Assembly: GCA_947259705.1 (NCBI GenBank)
Contig: CAMYNL010000004.1
Coordinates: forward strand, 212,658 to 276,657
Source: an uncultured Gammaproteobacteria bacterium
GTDB taxonomy: Bacteria > Pseudomonadota > Gammaproteobacteria > Arenicellales > JAANXG01
DNA length: 64,000 bases
Direction of reading: 5' to 3'
In this document: positions 44,423 to 52,640 of the stretch, one piece after another
Position numbering within the stretch: the stretch's first letter is position 1
Layout of the letters: each line of letters begins with the position of its first letter
Program-made: the position numbers and the translations under genes
Notes under the pieces: generated by a model
Databases searched by the model: none
Seen by the model: only the letters and a program-made list of their open reading frames with translations
What the model was told of the DNA's origin: nothing

Positions 44423-45261
44423 GCCGCCTGCTCTTCGAGGATCGGTAATGCGATGGCGCGGGCCTGCTCCAGTTCCTGCAGCAGCTCCGGCAGCGGCGGA
44501 ATGTGATCATCGCGTTCGATCATCGTCGACACCGCGCCGAATCGCCGTAACGCCGCCGCATAAAGATCCCATACCGGATCAATGACGGCGTGGTCATGGG
44601 TGTCGATGAGGTAGTCGCCATGATTGGTATGGCCGGCGAGATGGAACTGGGCGACGCGATCCACCGGCACCGCGTTCAAGTAATCATAGGGGTCGAAGTC
44701 GTGGTTGACGGCGCTTACATAGATGTTGTTGATGTCCAGCAGGATCAGGCATTCGGCCTGCTCAGCGATGTGGCTGAGAAACTCCCACTCCGTCATCGCC
44801 GATTGCCGGTAGGTCAGATAGCTGGAGACGTTCTCGATCAGCATCGGCCGTTCCATGAAGTCCTGTACCTCCCGTACGCGCGCCACGACATGGCGCACCG
44901 CTTCATCGGTGTAGGGCAACGGCAGTAGGTCGTGCATATTGGTGCCGGCATGGCCGGTCCAGCACAAGTGGTCCGAAAACCACCGTGGATTCACGCGATC
45001 GGCCAGCGCCTTCAGTTCCCGGAGGTATTGCCGGTTCAGCGGCTCGGTGGCGCCGATGGAGAGCGAAACACCATGCATGACTAGCGGGTAGCGCTCGCGA
45101 ATGAGGTCCAGGTAGTAAAGTGGTTTGCCCCCCTCCACCATGTAGTTCTCGGACACGATCTCGAACCAGTCTATTTCGGGCCAGTCCTCGATGATGCTCT
45201 GGTAGTGCGGGATGCGCAGCCCCAGGCCGAAACCGAGAAAGCCGGGTCGGTCGCTACTCAT
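44419..45261 (-). CDS. bufB: DUF692 multinuclear iron enzyme, BufB/HvfB (bufferin-modifying)
   Basis: The 280-residue TIM-barrel protein starts at MSSDRPGFLGFGLGLR. Metal-site segments of DUF692 are visible: ENYMVEGG, VMHGVSLSIG, WFSDHLCWTG, MLIENVSSY, LLDINNIYVS, FHLAGHTNHGDYLIDTHDHA. Family members oxidise Cys in precursor peptides to thiooxazole-like rings that bind copper. The substrate here is likely the BufA2 peptide on the opposite strand. A GGAAC/GTC promoter is seen upstream. Confidence 0.87.
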   Translation of the reverse strand: MSSDRPGFLGFGLGLRIPHYQSIIEDWPEIDWFEIVSENYMVEGGKPLYYLDLIRERYPLVMHGVSLSIGATEPLNRQYLRELKALADRVNPRWFSDHLCWTGHAGTNMHDLLPLPYTDEAVRHVVARVREVQDFMERPMLIENVSSYLTYRQSAMTEWEFLSHIAEQAECLILLDINNIYVSAVNHDFDPYDYLNAVPVDRVAQFHLAGHTNHGDYLIDTHDHAVIDPVWDLYAAALRRFGAVSTMIERDDHIPPLPELLQELEQARAIALPILEEQAA

Positions 45262-45323
45262 GTTCGCGGGCTCGCTGTCGCTGCATGGCTCGTTGGTGTT
45301 GCGTGAACTGATCACTCGTTGGT

Positions 45324-45350
45324 GGGACCGGTCGTCGAGGATTTTGTTCC
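45324..45350 (-). promoter_or_regulatory. ECF-type promoter for bufB-bufC
   Basis: On the minus strand GGAAC (45350-45346) is followed after 17 nt by GTCCC (45328-45324). This is the same geometry as the plus-strand promoter 37 bp away. It is typical of ECF sigma promoters and points toward bufB. Confidence 0.55.
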
Positions 45351-45386
45351 AATCAACGTGGCGGGGCAACGCGTGGCAGCCCGACT

Positions 45387-45413
45387 GGAACCATTTACGG
45401 GCATGGCTGTCTC
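45387..45413 (+). promoter_or_regulatory. ECF-type promoter for bufA2
   Basis: GGAAC (45387-45391) is followed after 17 nt by GTCTC (45409-45413), with the ATG about 80 nt further on. Distance between the two elements equals that in the divergent bufB promoter. The ECF sigma gene at 45969 is the natural candidate reader. Confidence 0.6.
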
Positions 45414-45495
45414 AGCGACTTAGACCATCACGGAGCCGGGCGTGTTTCGATGCTGGTCTGCGTAAAACCAATACACCGAGGAGGTAAAGAAGACC

Positions 45496-45741
45496 ATGAA
45501 TACCAAGAAAGCCACTGGAATTGCCCTCGCCGCCGCTGCCGCTGCCATGTTTGCCGGCGCCCCGATGACCGCGACCGCGGACTCCGCGACGGTAAACTGC
45601 GTGGGCGTCAACGCCTGCAAGGGCAATAGCAGCTGCAAGACCGCCAACAGCGCGTGCAAGGGTCTGAATTCCTGCAAGGGTACCGGCTTCGTAGAGATGA
45701 GTGCCGAGGCCTGCAAACAGATCGGCGGCAAGGCCGGTTGA
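45496..45741 (+). CDS. bufA2: Bufferin-type metallophore precursor, BufA2-like
   Basis: The 81-residue peptide has a signal peptide (about residues 1-28, ending TATA), then a Cys-rich core with five Cys in NCVGVNACKGNSSCKTANSAC and two more in KGLNSCKG and EACKQIGG. The repeated C-K-G/T pattern is that of BufA2 copper-binding periplasmic peptides modified by BufB/BufC. A strong Shine-Dalgarno (GAGGAGG at about 45479) precedes it. The gene is divergent from bufB. A terminator follows. Confidence 0.8.
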   Translation: MNTKKATGIALAAAAAAMFAGAPMTATADSATVNCVGVNACKGNSSCKTANSACKGLNSCKGTGFVEMSAEACKQIGGKAG

Positions 45742-45767
45742 TCGTCGGCGTACATGGCTGACAGCAA

Positions 45768-45795
45768 ACGGGGTGCCTGGCACCCCGTTTTTTTT
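45768..45795 (+). terminator. Rho-independent terminator after bufA2
   Basis: ACGGGGTG (45768-45775), loop CCTGG, and CACCCCGT (45781-45788) form an 8-bp stem followed by a run of eight T. This ends the short bufA2 transcript before the sigma gene. Confidence 0.85.
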
Positions 45796-45968
45796 GCCAG
45801 TCCTAGCGGTACGTCTGTTAAATGGTCCATCAATACAAGTAGTTGCAGCCCGACATCGGACGCTTTCAGGCAGCGCTCAGGCGCCTTGCCGGGACGGTGG
45901 GACTGAACGCTCCCGCCCCCGCTCTTGTCGTAGTCATTATCACAGATTTGACGAGCCGTTGAAAAAGC

Positions 45969-46532
45969 ATGTCACAGCGAAAGGAATCCGGCGCTGACCC
46001 GGTCAAGGAGGATATGAGCAAGTCACGCCAGGACAAATTTGAGATCCTCATACAGGGGCTGTCCGCAGACCTTTACCGCTATGCCTACTGGATGTGCCGA
46101 AACCGTGTTCAGGCGGAGGAACTGGTTCAGGAGACCTACCTGCGCGCCTGGAAGGGGATCGATTCCTTGCGCGATGCCGACTCTGCCAAGAGTTGGCTGT
46201 TCACCATCTTCCGGCGCGAATTCGCGCGCCAGTTCGAGCGCAGGCGGCTGGACGTGCAGGAAATGGACGATCTGGGGGAACTCCCGGCCAGGCAGGCCGC
46301 GCATGATACCAGCACCGAGGCCTTCGTACTGCGACGGGCGCTGGCGGAACTGCCGGAGGATTACCGCGAGCCGCTGCTGCAGCAGGTGCTGGGCGGATTC
46401 AGTTGTGACGAGATCGCGGACACGCTAGGCATCAGCGCCAGCGCGGTGATGACGCGATTGTTTCGAGCGCGTAAACAGATGCGGGATCTGATCGGAGACG
46501 ATGCCCGGCAAATCAAGGGGGTGGCAACATGA
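45969..46532 (+). CDS. ECF-family RNA polymerase sigma factor
   Basis: The protein has 187 residues from 45969. An ATG at 46014, right after AAGGAGG, is an alternative start 15 codons in. Region 2 is LYRYAYWMCRNRVQAEELVQETYLRAWKG and region 4 is LPEDYREPLLQQVLGGFSCDEIADTLGISASAVMTRLFRARKQM. Its stop overlaps the anti-sigma start (ATGA). Proximity to bufA2 and the paired GGAAC/GTC promoters suggest it controls bufferin genes. Confidence 0.87.
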   Translation: MSQRKESGADPVKEDMSKSRQDKFEILIQGLSADLYRYAYWMCRNRVQAEELVQETYLRAWKGIDSLRDADSAKSWLFTIFRREFARQFERRRLDVQEMDDLGELPARQAAHDTSTEAFVLRRALAELPEDYREPLLQQVLGGFSCDEIADTLGISASAVMTRLFRARKQMRDLIGDDARQIKGVAT

Positions 46533-47251
46533 ACTGTCTGGAATATCGCCGTGCGTGCCTGACGGATCCCGCCAGTAAGAACGAGGCGTTTATCGCGCAT
46601 CGAAATGAATGCGGTGACTGCGCGCGTTTTGCCGACGAAGTCGGGGTGTTGGACGGCAAGCTGCTGGACGCCATGCGGGTGCCGGTACCGGACGACCTGC
46701 AGACCCGCATTCGGTTGCGCCAGGTGATCGGCGAGGAGCAGTCCCGCCGCGTGACTCGTCCCTGGCAGTTTGCGCTGGCGGCGAGCATCTTTCTCAGCGT
46801 GGCGCTGAGCGGGTTCTTCGGTTATCAGGTGTATTCCAGCAACCGTTATGTCGACCAGCTGCGGGTCGCGGTCATCGAGCATGTCAAGGAGGAGCCGCAG
46901 TTCCTCACCGTACAGGACGACTCGTCGGGGCAGCGATTCGGACAGCTGCTGGCCGCCTTCGGCGGCGAGTTGGTGCAGGATATCGCGCCGGTCAGGCTAG
47001 CCGAAGTCTGTGCGCTGCGCAAGAACTACAAGCCTATCGTGCACACCGTGGTCAGCGGCAAGACAGGGCCGGTCACCATCCTCTACGTGCAGGGCGAACC
47101 GGTGGAAAAGGTGATGCCGTTCAGGGATCAGCAGTTCAGCGGCATGCTGGTGCCGGCGGGCCAGGGCAACCTGGCCGTGATCGGTGAACCCGATGAGCCC
47201 CTGCAGCCGCTGGTGGACAAGCTGCAGCAGGGCATCGTCTGGAAGATCTGA
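46529..47251 (+). CDS. DUF3379 anti-sigma factor
   Basis: The 240-residue protein has an N-terminal cytoplasmic zinc-binding motif HRNECGDCARFA (about residues 24-35) typical of ZAS anti-sigma factors, one membrane helix (about 85-103), and a periplasmic domain ending in GIVWKI. DUF3379 proteins are encoded with ECF sigma factors. It overlaps the sigma gene by 4 nt. The periplasmic part (ALRKNYKPIVHTVVSGKTGPVTIL) may sense the envelope signal. Confidence 0.85.
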   Translation: MNCLEYRRACLTDPASKNEAFIAHRNECGDCARFADEVGVLDGKLLDAMRVPVPDDLQTRIRLRQVIGEEQSRRVTRPWQFALAASIFLSVALSGFFGYQVYSSNRYVDQLRVAVIEHVKEEPQFLTVQDDSSGQRFGQLLAAFGGELVQDIAPVRLAEVCALRKNYKPIVHTVVSGKTGPVTILYVQGEPVEKVMPFRDQQFSGMLVPAGQGNLAVIGEPDEPLQPLVDKLQQGIVWKI

Positions 47252-47254
47252 GTT

Positions 47255-47276
47255 GCCCGTCCCGATGGGGACGGGC
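47255..47276 (+). terminator. GC-rich 9-bp hairpin between convergent genes
   Basis: GCCCGTCCC (47255-47263), loop GATG, and GGGACGGGC (47268-47276) form a perfect stem in the 26-bp gap between the anti-sigma gene and the sulfurtransferase gene. It can serve both directions, although a T tract is lacking. Confidence 0.6.
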
Positions 47277-47277
47277 G

Positions 47278-48093
47278 TCAGGTTTCCACCGGGGTGTCGG
47301 CGTCGTTGCCCCACTCCGCCCACGATCCGGCGTAGCCCTTGATGCTTGGGTAGCCCAGGTGCTTGAGCATCACATAACTGTGGGCTGAGCGATGGTGGGT
47401 ATGGCAGTAAGTCACCACCTCTTTCTCCGGGGTAAGTCCCAGCGTTTGCAGCATGGACCGTAACGCGTCTCCCGGCAGCAGGCGCAGTCCGCGTTTCCGG
47501 TCCATGGTATCCAGCCAGTTCAGGTTCACCGCACCGGGGATGTGGCCGCCGCGCGCCGCGCGTGCCTTGCTGCCATCGAACTCCTGCGGGCTGCGCGCAT
47601 CGAGCAGGGCGAAGTCGGGTTGGCCCAGGCGCGCCAGGATGTGCGCCTTGTCCGCCAGCGGAGCTTCAGTGAAAGCGGCGTGGTAACGGGTGGGTTCAGG
47701 CGCTGTACCGGCCGCGGTCAGCGGATGGCCGTCGGCGACCCAGGCATGCAGACCCCCGTCCAGCACGCCAGCGGCTGGATGGCCCAGCAGGTCCAGGGTC
47801 CACAACAAGCGGCAGGCCTTGCCGCCTCCTTCATCGTCGTAGGCTACTACCTGGTGGCCGTGGTCGATGCCGACGGCGGACAGCGCGGCGATCAGCGGCT
47901 CTAGTAATGGCGGCAGGCCGGGAGCGGGTGGGGCGCCGCGGATCAACTGCTTGTAGTCCAGGTGCACGGCGCCGGTGATGTGACCCTGCTGGAATATCTC
48001 CGGCTTACTCAGATCGACGACCAGCAGTTCCGGCGCGCCCAGCAGCTCCAGCAGTGTTTCGGGTGCGACCACGGTAGGCAGTTTGGCAGCCAT
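47278..48093 (-). CDS. Two-domain sulfurtransferase (rhodanese / thiosulfate or mercaptopyruvate type)
   Basis: The 271-residue protein starts at MAAKLPTVVAP. It has two rhodanese domains: VVDLSKPEIFQQGHITGAVH in the first, and LLDARSPQEFDGSKARAARG with the active-site loop TYCHTHHRSAHSY near residue 230 in the second. The catalytic Cys loop (CHTHHRS) differs from the common CGSGVTA or CRTGVTA forms. It transfers sulfur to thiophilic acceptors. The gene overlaps the PCu(A)C gene. Confidence 0.88.
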   Translation of the reverse strand: MAAKLPTVVAPETLLELLGAPELLVVDLSKPEIFQQGHITGAVHLDYKQLIRGAPPAPGLPPLLEPLIAALSAVGIDHGHQVVAYDDEGGGKACRLLWTLDLLGHPAAGVLDGGLHAWVADGHPLTAAGTAPEPTRYHAAFTEAPLADKAHILARLGQPDFALLDARSPQEFDGSKARAARGGHIPGAVNLNWLDTMDRKRGLRLLPGDALRSMLQTLGLTPEKEVVTYCHTHHRSAHSYVMLKHLGYPSIKGYAGSWAEWGNDADTPVET

Positions 48094-48545
48094 CAATTTC
48101 CTCCGGGAGTCCGGACGATCGCCTTTACGCTGATCGACTGTCCATCCTCCAGTTGCAGCACCAGGATGACCGCGTCTCCCGTGTTCGCGGCGACGGTGGG
48201 CATCATCAGCATCAGGTGCAGGCCGTTGGGTTCCAGCATCAGGCGGCCATGCGCGGGCACTGTCAGGGTGTCCTGCTCGACCATGCGTGCCATGCCGCTT
48301 TCGGACACGGAGCGATGCATCTCGATCATCCGGAAACCCGGGCTGCCTGCACCGATGATCGCGATATTCTGCTCGGAATCGTTGATCAGGGTCATATAGC
48401 CTGCCAGCACCGGCACACCGGGTGGTGCTGCACGTATCCAGGCGTTTTCCGCCCGCAGTGGTGTGCCATCGCCGCCGCCCGCGGTCACAGGCCATGTCAA
48501 CGACACGGCCATCACCGCCATCACCGGTAACACGCTCCCGGTCAC
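48093..48545 (-). CDS. Periplasmic copper chaperone PCu(A)C
   Basis: The 150-residue protein has a signal peptide (about residues 1-22) and the copper motif with Met and His ligands: MIEMHRSVSESGMARM (about 73-88) and LEPNGLHLMLMM (about 104-115). It delivers Cu(I) to the CuA or CuB site of oxidases, here probably the cbb3 oxidase. It overlaps the SCO gene by 4 nt. Confidence 0.9.
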   Translation of the reverse strand: MTGSVLPVMAVMAVSLTWPVTAGGGDGTPLRAENAWIRAAPPGVPVLAGYMTLINDSEQNIAIIGAGSPGFRMIEMHRSVSESGMARMVEQDTLTVPAHGRLMLEPNGLHLMLMMPTVAANTGDAVILVLQLEDGQSISVKAIVRTPGGN

Positions 48546-49180
48546 GTTTCGTGGTCCGCGAGCTGTCTGAAATCCTCGGCCAGGGTGGCCGCCTGATGGG
48601 GCGCGGTCAGCACGGCCCGCTGCCTCCCTTGCGGATCGAAGAGCAGGATCGCTGAACTGTGCTCCACCAGATAGCCCTTGCCCTCGCCGCGCTCCACGCG
48701 CATGTGCAAGATGCCCAGTTCCCGCGTCAGGCGCTCGATCGCCTCGCTGCTGCCGGTGACACCGATGAAACCTGAGCCGAAGTAGGGTACGTACGTCGCC
48801 AATCGCTCGCTGCTGTCGCGCTGCGGGTCCACGGACACGAATACCACCTGAGTCTGTTCGTGGATGTCAGGCTGCTCCCGGCGCAGGATGTCGTCCATCT
48901 GCGCCAGGGTGTGCAGGGTAGTGGAGCAGATGTCCGGGCAGTGGGTGTAACCGAAGAACAGGAACGACCACTTGCCCTGCAACGACGTCAGCGAGAAAGG
49001 GCGTCCCCGGTGGTCGACCAGCCGAAAGTCGGATATCCGCCGCGGCGGCTCCAACACCGTGCCGTGGACGGTGAGCGGTTCCCGCGGCAGCAAGGTCGAG
49101 CCGAGCCACATTCCAGCCACCAGGGCGGCGGCGATGGCGACCACGAGGGTGAACCTTGACATCGATCGGACGGAACTCAT
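48542..49180 (-). CDS. SCO1/SenC family copper-binding protein
   Basis: The 212-residue protein has an N-terminal anchor helix (about 8-27) and a thioredoxin-like domain with the copper motif YTHCPDICSTTL (Cys-x3-Cys near residue 80) and a distant His near 170. SCO proteins help insert copper into cytochrome oxidase. It heads a minus-strand operon with PCu(A)C and the sulfurtransferase. Confidence 0.92.
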   Translation of the reverse strand: MSSVRSMSRFTLVVAIAAALVAGMWLGSTLLPREPLTVHGTVLEPPRRISDFRLVDHRGRPFSLTSLQGKWSFLFFGYTHCPDICSTTLHTLAQMDDILRREQPDIHEQTQVVFVSVDPQRDSSERLATYVPYFGSGFIGVTGSSEAIERLTRELGILHMRVERGEGKGYLVEHSSAILLFDPQGRQRAVLTAPHQAATLAEDFRQLADHET

Positions 49181-49240
49181 GATGCGTTATTATCGCACAT
49201 GCCACCCGCTACGCCGGGTAACCGCAGCAGCGAGTCTGTG

Positions 49241-50302
49241 ATGTCCGTTTCCACTTCCGCACCATGGTTTGATGCCGCCGCGCTGCCGCGGGCTTTCGGT
49301 GATGCGCCGCTGTCCGGACTGCTGCGGGTGCAGCCCGTTGACTTCGTGGTCGAAGAGCAACTCGGTTTCGAACCCGACGGGGACGGCGAGCACCTGCTGC
49401 TGCAGCTGCGCAAGACCACGTTGAATACGCGCGATGTGGTCCGGCGGCTAGCGGCGCTGGCGGGCGTGCATGTGCGCGATATCGGCTTCTGTGGCCTCAA
49501 GGACCGCAACGCGCAGACTACGCAATGGTTCAGCGTGCCGACACGGCACTGCGAGGATCGCGACTGGTATGCACTCAGTGGCGAAGGCGTGGAGGTACTG
49601 CGCGCCGTGCGGCACCGGCGCAAGCTGCGGCGCGGCAGTCACCGTGGCAATGCATTCACCCTCCGCATCCGCGAGCTGCGGGGTGATCTGCGCGCAGCGG
49701 ATGAGCGGCTTGCTACCATCAGCCGGCTGGGTGCCCCGAACTACTTCGCCGAGCAGCGGTTCGGGCGCGGGGCCGCGAACCTTCGGGCGGCCGAGGCCTG
49801 GTTACGCGGCGGCGCGGGCATTCGCGACCGCCACCGGCGCGGTCTGGTGCTCTCCGCCGCGCGCTCTTGGCTGTTCAATCTGGTGCTGGCGGAACGCGTG
49901 CGACAGGGCACCTGGGACCGTCTGCTGGACGGTGACGTCGCCAACCTGGACGGCAGCCGCAGCGTATTTGCCGTCGCCACGGTCGACGACGGCTTGCGCG
50001 CGCGCCTGCGGGGGCACGATATCCATCCCACCGGTCCCCTCTACGGATCGGGCGTGACACTGTCGGCGGAACTGCCGAGGGCGCTGGAGGACTGGGTGTT
50101 CGCGGCCCAGGCCCCATGGTGCAGCGGCCTGGAACGTGCCGGCCTGAAGATGGAACGGCGTGCCTTGCGTCTCGTGCCCCGTGAGCTGGCCTGGCAGCAG
50201 GAGGCCGGGGGGAAGGAACTGTTGCTCCGCTTCGACCTGCCCGCTGGCCAGTACGCCACCGCGGTGCTGCGTGAACTGGTCGACAAGCCGGCACGGGCTT
50301 AG
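49241..50302 (+). CDS. truD: tRNA pseudouridine(13) synthase
   Basis: The protein has 353 residues from the ATG at 49241 (E. coli 349). The catalytic Asp lies in GFCGLKDRNAQTTQWFS near residue 85, with PNYFAEQRFGRGAANL and RSWLFNLVLAERV further on. It makes pseudouridine 13 in tRNA-Glu. The longer start at 49199 would leave almost no leader, because TATTAT at 49187 is a likely -10. In E. coli it pairs with surE and ispF, which are absent here. Confidence 0.92.
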   Translation: MSVSTSAPWFDAAALPRAFGDAPLSGLLRVQPVDFVVEEQLGFEPDGDGEHLLLQLRKTTLNTRDVVRRLAALAGVHVRDIGFCGLKDRNAQTTQWFSVPTRHCEDRDWYALSGEGVEVLRAVRHRRKLRRGSHRGNAFTLRIRELRGDLRAADERLATISRLGAPNYFAEQRFGRGAANLRAAEAWLRGGAGIRDRHRRGLVLSAARSWLFNLVLAERVRQGTWDRLLDGDVANLDGSRSVFAVATVDDGLRARLRGHDIHPTGPLYGSGVTLSAELPRALEDWVFAAQAPWCSGLERAGLKMERRALRLVPRELAWQQEAGGKELLLRFDLPAGQYATAVLRELVDKPARA

Positions 50303-50484
50303 CGCGTTCACGGCGGGGTTGCGGGTCGTGTAGACCGGCTCGGTCGTAGTTGTGACGATGCCGTCATGCTGAGAGACAAGTTGCTGTTGCGGGCAGACTG
50401 GTGGATCTGTCGGCCGTCCGTAGCGACGGCTGCCGCGGATGGAGAGGGCCCGATACCGGACAACACCTTGGGTGTTCCGCGATC

Positions 50485-50506
50485 GTGTAACCAAACTGTC
50501 ATATAA
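50485..50506 (+). promoter_or_regulatory. Pho box upstream of phoB
   Basis: Two 11-nt repeats, GTGTAACCAAA (50485-50495) and CTGTCATATAA (50496-50506), have TGT exactly 11 bp apart; the second matches the PhoB consensus closely. A TGAAAT hexamer at 50513-50518 could be the -10. This suggests PhoB autoregulation. Confidence 0.6.
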
Positions 50507-50546
50507 TTCGGGTGAAATACCACGCGTTCGACCGAGTTCAGGCAGT

Positions 50547-51242
50547 TTGGAAAAATCCATCCTCATCGTGGAAGACGACGTGGCCATCCGCGGCATGCTT
50601 GTGGCCAGCATCAGCAATGCCGGCTATGCCGTGGTCGAGGCGGCCGATGCGGACGCCGCGCTGACTGCAGTGGGGGATCACCTGCCAGATCTCATACTGC
50701 TGGACTGGATGCTGCCGGGGCAAAGCGGCGTCGAATTTGCACGGCGCTTGAAACGGGACGACGCGACCCGAGACGTGCCTATCATCATGCTTACCGCCAA
50801 GGGTGAGGAACAGGATAAGCTGCGCGGCTTCGAAGCCGGCATCGACGACTATGTAAGCAAACCGTTTTCCACCAAGGAACTGCTGGCTCGTATTCGCGCC
50901 GTGTCCAGGCGGGCCCACGTGTATGGCGGGCAGCAGGCGGTGGTCGTAAACGGTCTGACGCTGGATCCCGCAAGTCGCCGGGTCACCGCCGATGGCGCGG
51001 CGGTCAGGCTGGGGCCCACCGAGTTCAAGTTGCTCAATTTCTTCGTGACTCACCCGGAGCGGGTATTCGATCGGGCGCAATTACTGGACCGCGTCTGGGG
51101 CCGAAATGTCTACATCGAGGAACGCACCATCGACGTGCACATCAGGCGACTGCGCAAGGCGCTGAGTCCGCACGGCTACGATACCTACATCCAGACCGTG
51201 CACGGCTCGGGTTACCGGTTCTCACAACATCGGGATCCATGA
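50547..51242 (+). CDS. phoB: Phosphate regulon response regulator PhoB
   Basis: The 231-residue protein has a receiver with phospho-Asp in ILLDWMLPGQSG near 53, and a C-terminal winged-helix domain (VRLGPTEFKLLNFFVTHPERVFDRAQLLDRVWG, then IEERTIDVHIRRLRKAL). It uses a TTG start, as the conserved LEKSILIVEDD begins there; the frame is open upstream. A Pho box precedes it. The phoR start overlaps its stop (ATGA). Confidence 0.93.
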   Translation: MEKSILIVEDDVAIRGMLVASISNAGYAVVEAADADAALTAVGDHLPDLILLDWMLPGQSGVEFARRLKRDDATRDVPIIMLTAKGEEQDKLRGFEAGIDDYVSKPFSTKELLARIRAVSRRAHVYGGQQAVVVNGLTLDPASRRVTADGAAVRLGPTEFKLLNFFVTHPERVFDRAQLLDRVWGRNVYIEERTIDVHIRRLRKALSPHGYDTYIQTVHGSGYRFSQHRDP

Positions 51243-52606
51243 CCAGTCCCTGGTATTCGGAAATCTGGCGCATCGCATTACTGCTGGCTGCCGGCTGGCT
51301 GTTGGGTCACTTCGTCGGTTCGCCGTCTTGGGGGCTCGTGGCGGTACTGTTGGCGTATATCCTGTGGCAGCTGTTGAACCTTAAGAAACTCTATGCCTGG
51401 TTGGCTGATGCTCGAAACTCGGAGACGCCGTCCTCCGGCGGCGCCTGGGGCACAGTGTTTTATCGCCTGCAGCGTCTGGATGCCAAACACCAGGAGGAAC
51501 GACGGGCATCGCAGGACCTGCTGGAACGATACAAGCTGGCTACCCGGGCCCTGCCCGAGGCCACGGTCACGTTGGGGGCGGGGGGCGAGATCGAGTTGAT
51601 CAACGATGCGGCGGGCCGATTGCTGGGACTGAAGGATCCCGAGGACCTGGGGCGCCCGATCACCAATCTCATCCGGATTCCCGATTTCGTGGAGTTCATG
51701 GGCAAGCGGGATTACCGAGAGACATTGGATCTGCCTTCGCCGGCGGTGGATGGCATTGCGTTGTCCGTCCGGGTGGTGGAGTTGAACGAAATCGGCAAAC
51801 GGCTGTTACTCGCCCGTGACATATCCAGGGTGCGCAAACTGGAACAGGTCAGGCGTGACTTCATCGCCAATGTGTCCCACGAAATGAAATCCCCCCTTAC
51901 CGTGATCAAGGGTTACGCGGAGTCCCTGCTCGACGATTGCAGCGAGCATACCGTCAAGTGGCGAAAGCCCCTCACCCAGATCAACCAGCAGACCGTTCGC
52001 TTGTGCGACATCGTCGAGGATCTGCTGCAACTCTCAAACCTCGAGACCAGTCCGGACAACAAGGCGCTGGCGCCGGTGGACATGCCTGCCCTGGTGAGCT
52101 CGCTACTGGAAGAGGCGATCGAGCTGAGCAAGGGGCGCCATCAACTGGATAGCGACGTCGACAAGGAGCTTTTCCTGCTCGGCAGTTTCAACGAGCTGTA
52201 CAGCGCCTTCTCCAACATCGTATTCAATGCGGTACGCTACACACCGACAGGGGGCCGCGTCGAGGTGCGCTGGTACCGGGATACCGCGGGCGGGGCGAGA
52301 TTCGAGGTGTCGGACACCGGGCCCGGCATCGCAGCGGAACATCTGCCTCGCCTCACCGAGCGTTTCTACCGCGTGAACCAGGCCAGGTCCAGGGAACTCG
52401 GGGGCACCGGCCTGGGCCTGGCGATCGTCAAGCACGTGCTATTGAGGCACGACGCCCGCCTCGAGGTCGAAAGCCGCCTGGACGAAGGATCCGCCTTCCG
52501 CTGTATATTTCCCACGGCCCGGGTCTGCGGCAAAACATCGCCGCGCGGTTCGGCCGTTCCTCGCAGCGACCGCCACGGGCAGCCAGGCGATCGCGAGCTG
52601 GCGTAA
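51239..52606 (+). CDS. phoR: Phosphate regulon sensor kinase PhoR
   Basis: The 455-residue kinase has two N-terminal helices (about 8-25 and 30-46), no large periplasmic sensor, a PAS domain (about 100-190), and the kinase core. The H box reads DFIANVSHEMKSPLTVIKGY with phospho-His near 212, followed by N, G1 and G2 boxes (NIVFNAVRYT, DTGPGIA, GGTGLGLAIV). The usual ELRTP is EMKSP here. It senses phosphate through the PstSCAB-PhoU complex and phosphorylates PhoB. Confidence 0.93.
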   Translation: MTSPWYSEIWRIALLLAAGWLLGHFVGSPSWGLVAVLLAYILWQLLNLKKLYAWLADARNSETPSSGGAWGTVFYRLQRLDAKHQEERRASQDLLERYKLATRALPEATVTLGAGGEIELINDAAGRLLGLKDPEDLGRPITNLIRIPDFVEFMGKRDYRETLDLPSPAVDGIALSVRVVELNEIGKRLLLARDISRVRKLEQVRRDFIANVSHEMKSPLTVIKGYAESLLDDCSEHTVKWRKPLTQINQQTVRLCDIVEDLLQLSNLETSPDNKALAPVDMPALVSSLLEEAIELSKGRHQLDSDVDKELFLLGSFNELYSAFSNIVFNAVRYTPTGGRVEVRWYRDTAGGARFEVSDTGPGIAAEHLPRLTERFYRVNQARSRELGGTGLGLAIVKHVLLRHDARLEVESRLDEGSAFRCIFPTARVCGKTSPRGSAVPRSDRHGQPGDRELA

Positions 52607-52640
52607 GCGCGCAGCCCCGATGCCGCCGTACCTTCTGTGA

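Noticed and set aside
42669-44510. A 613-codon minus-strand frame across the alpha/beta hydrolase and bufC
   Set aside because: Arg/Pro/Ala-rich shadow of two recognised genes, with no domain of its own.
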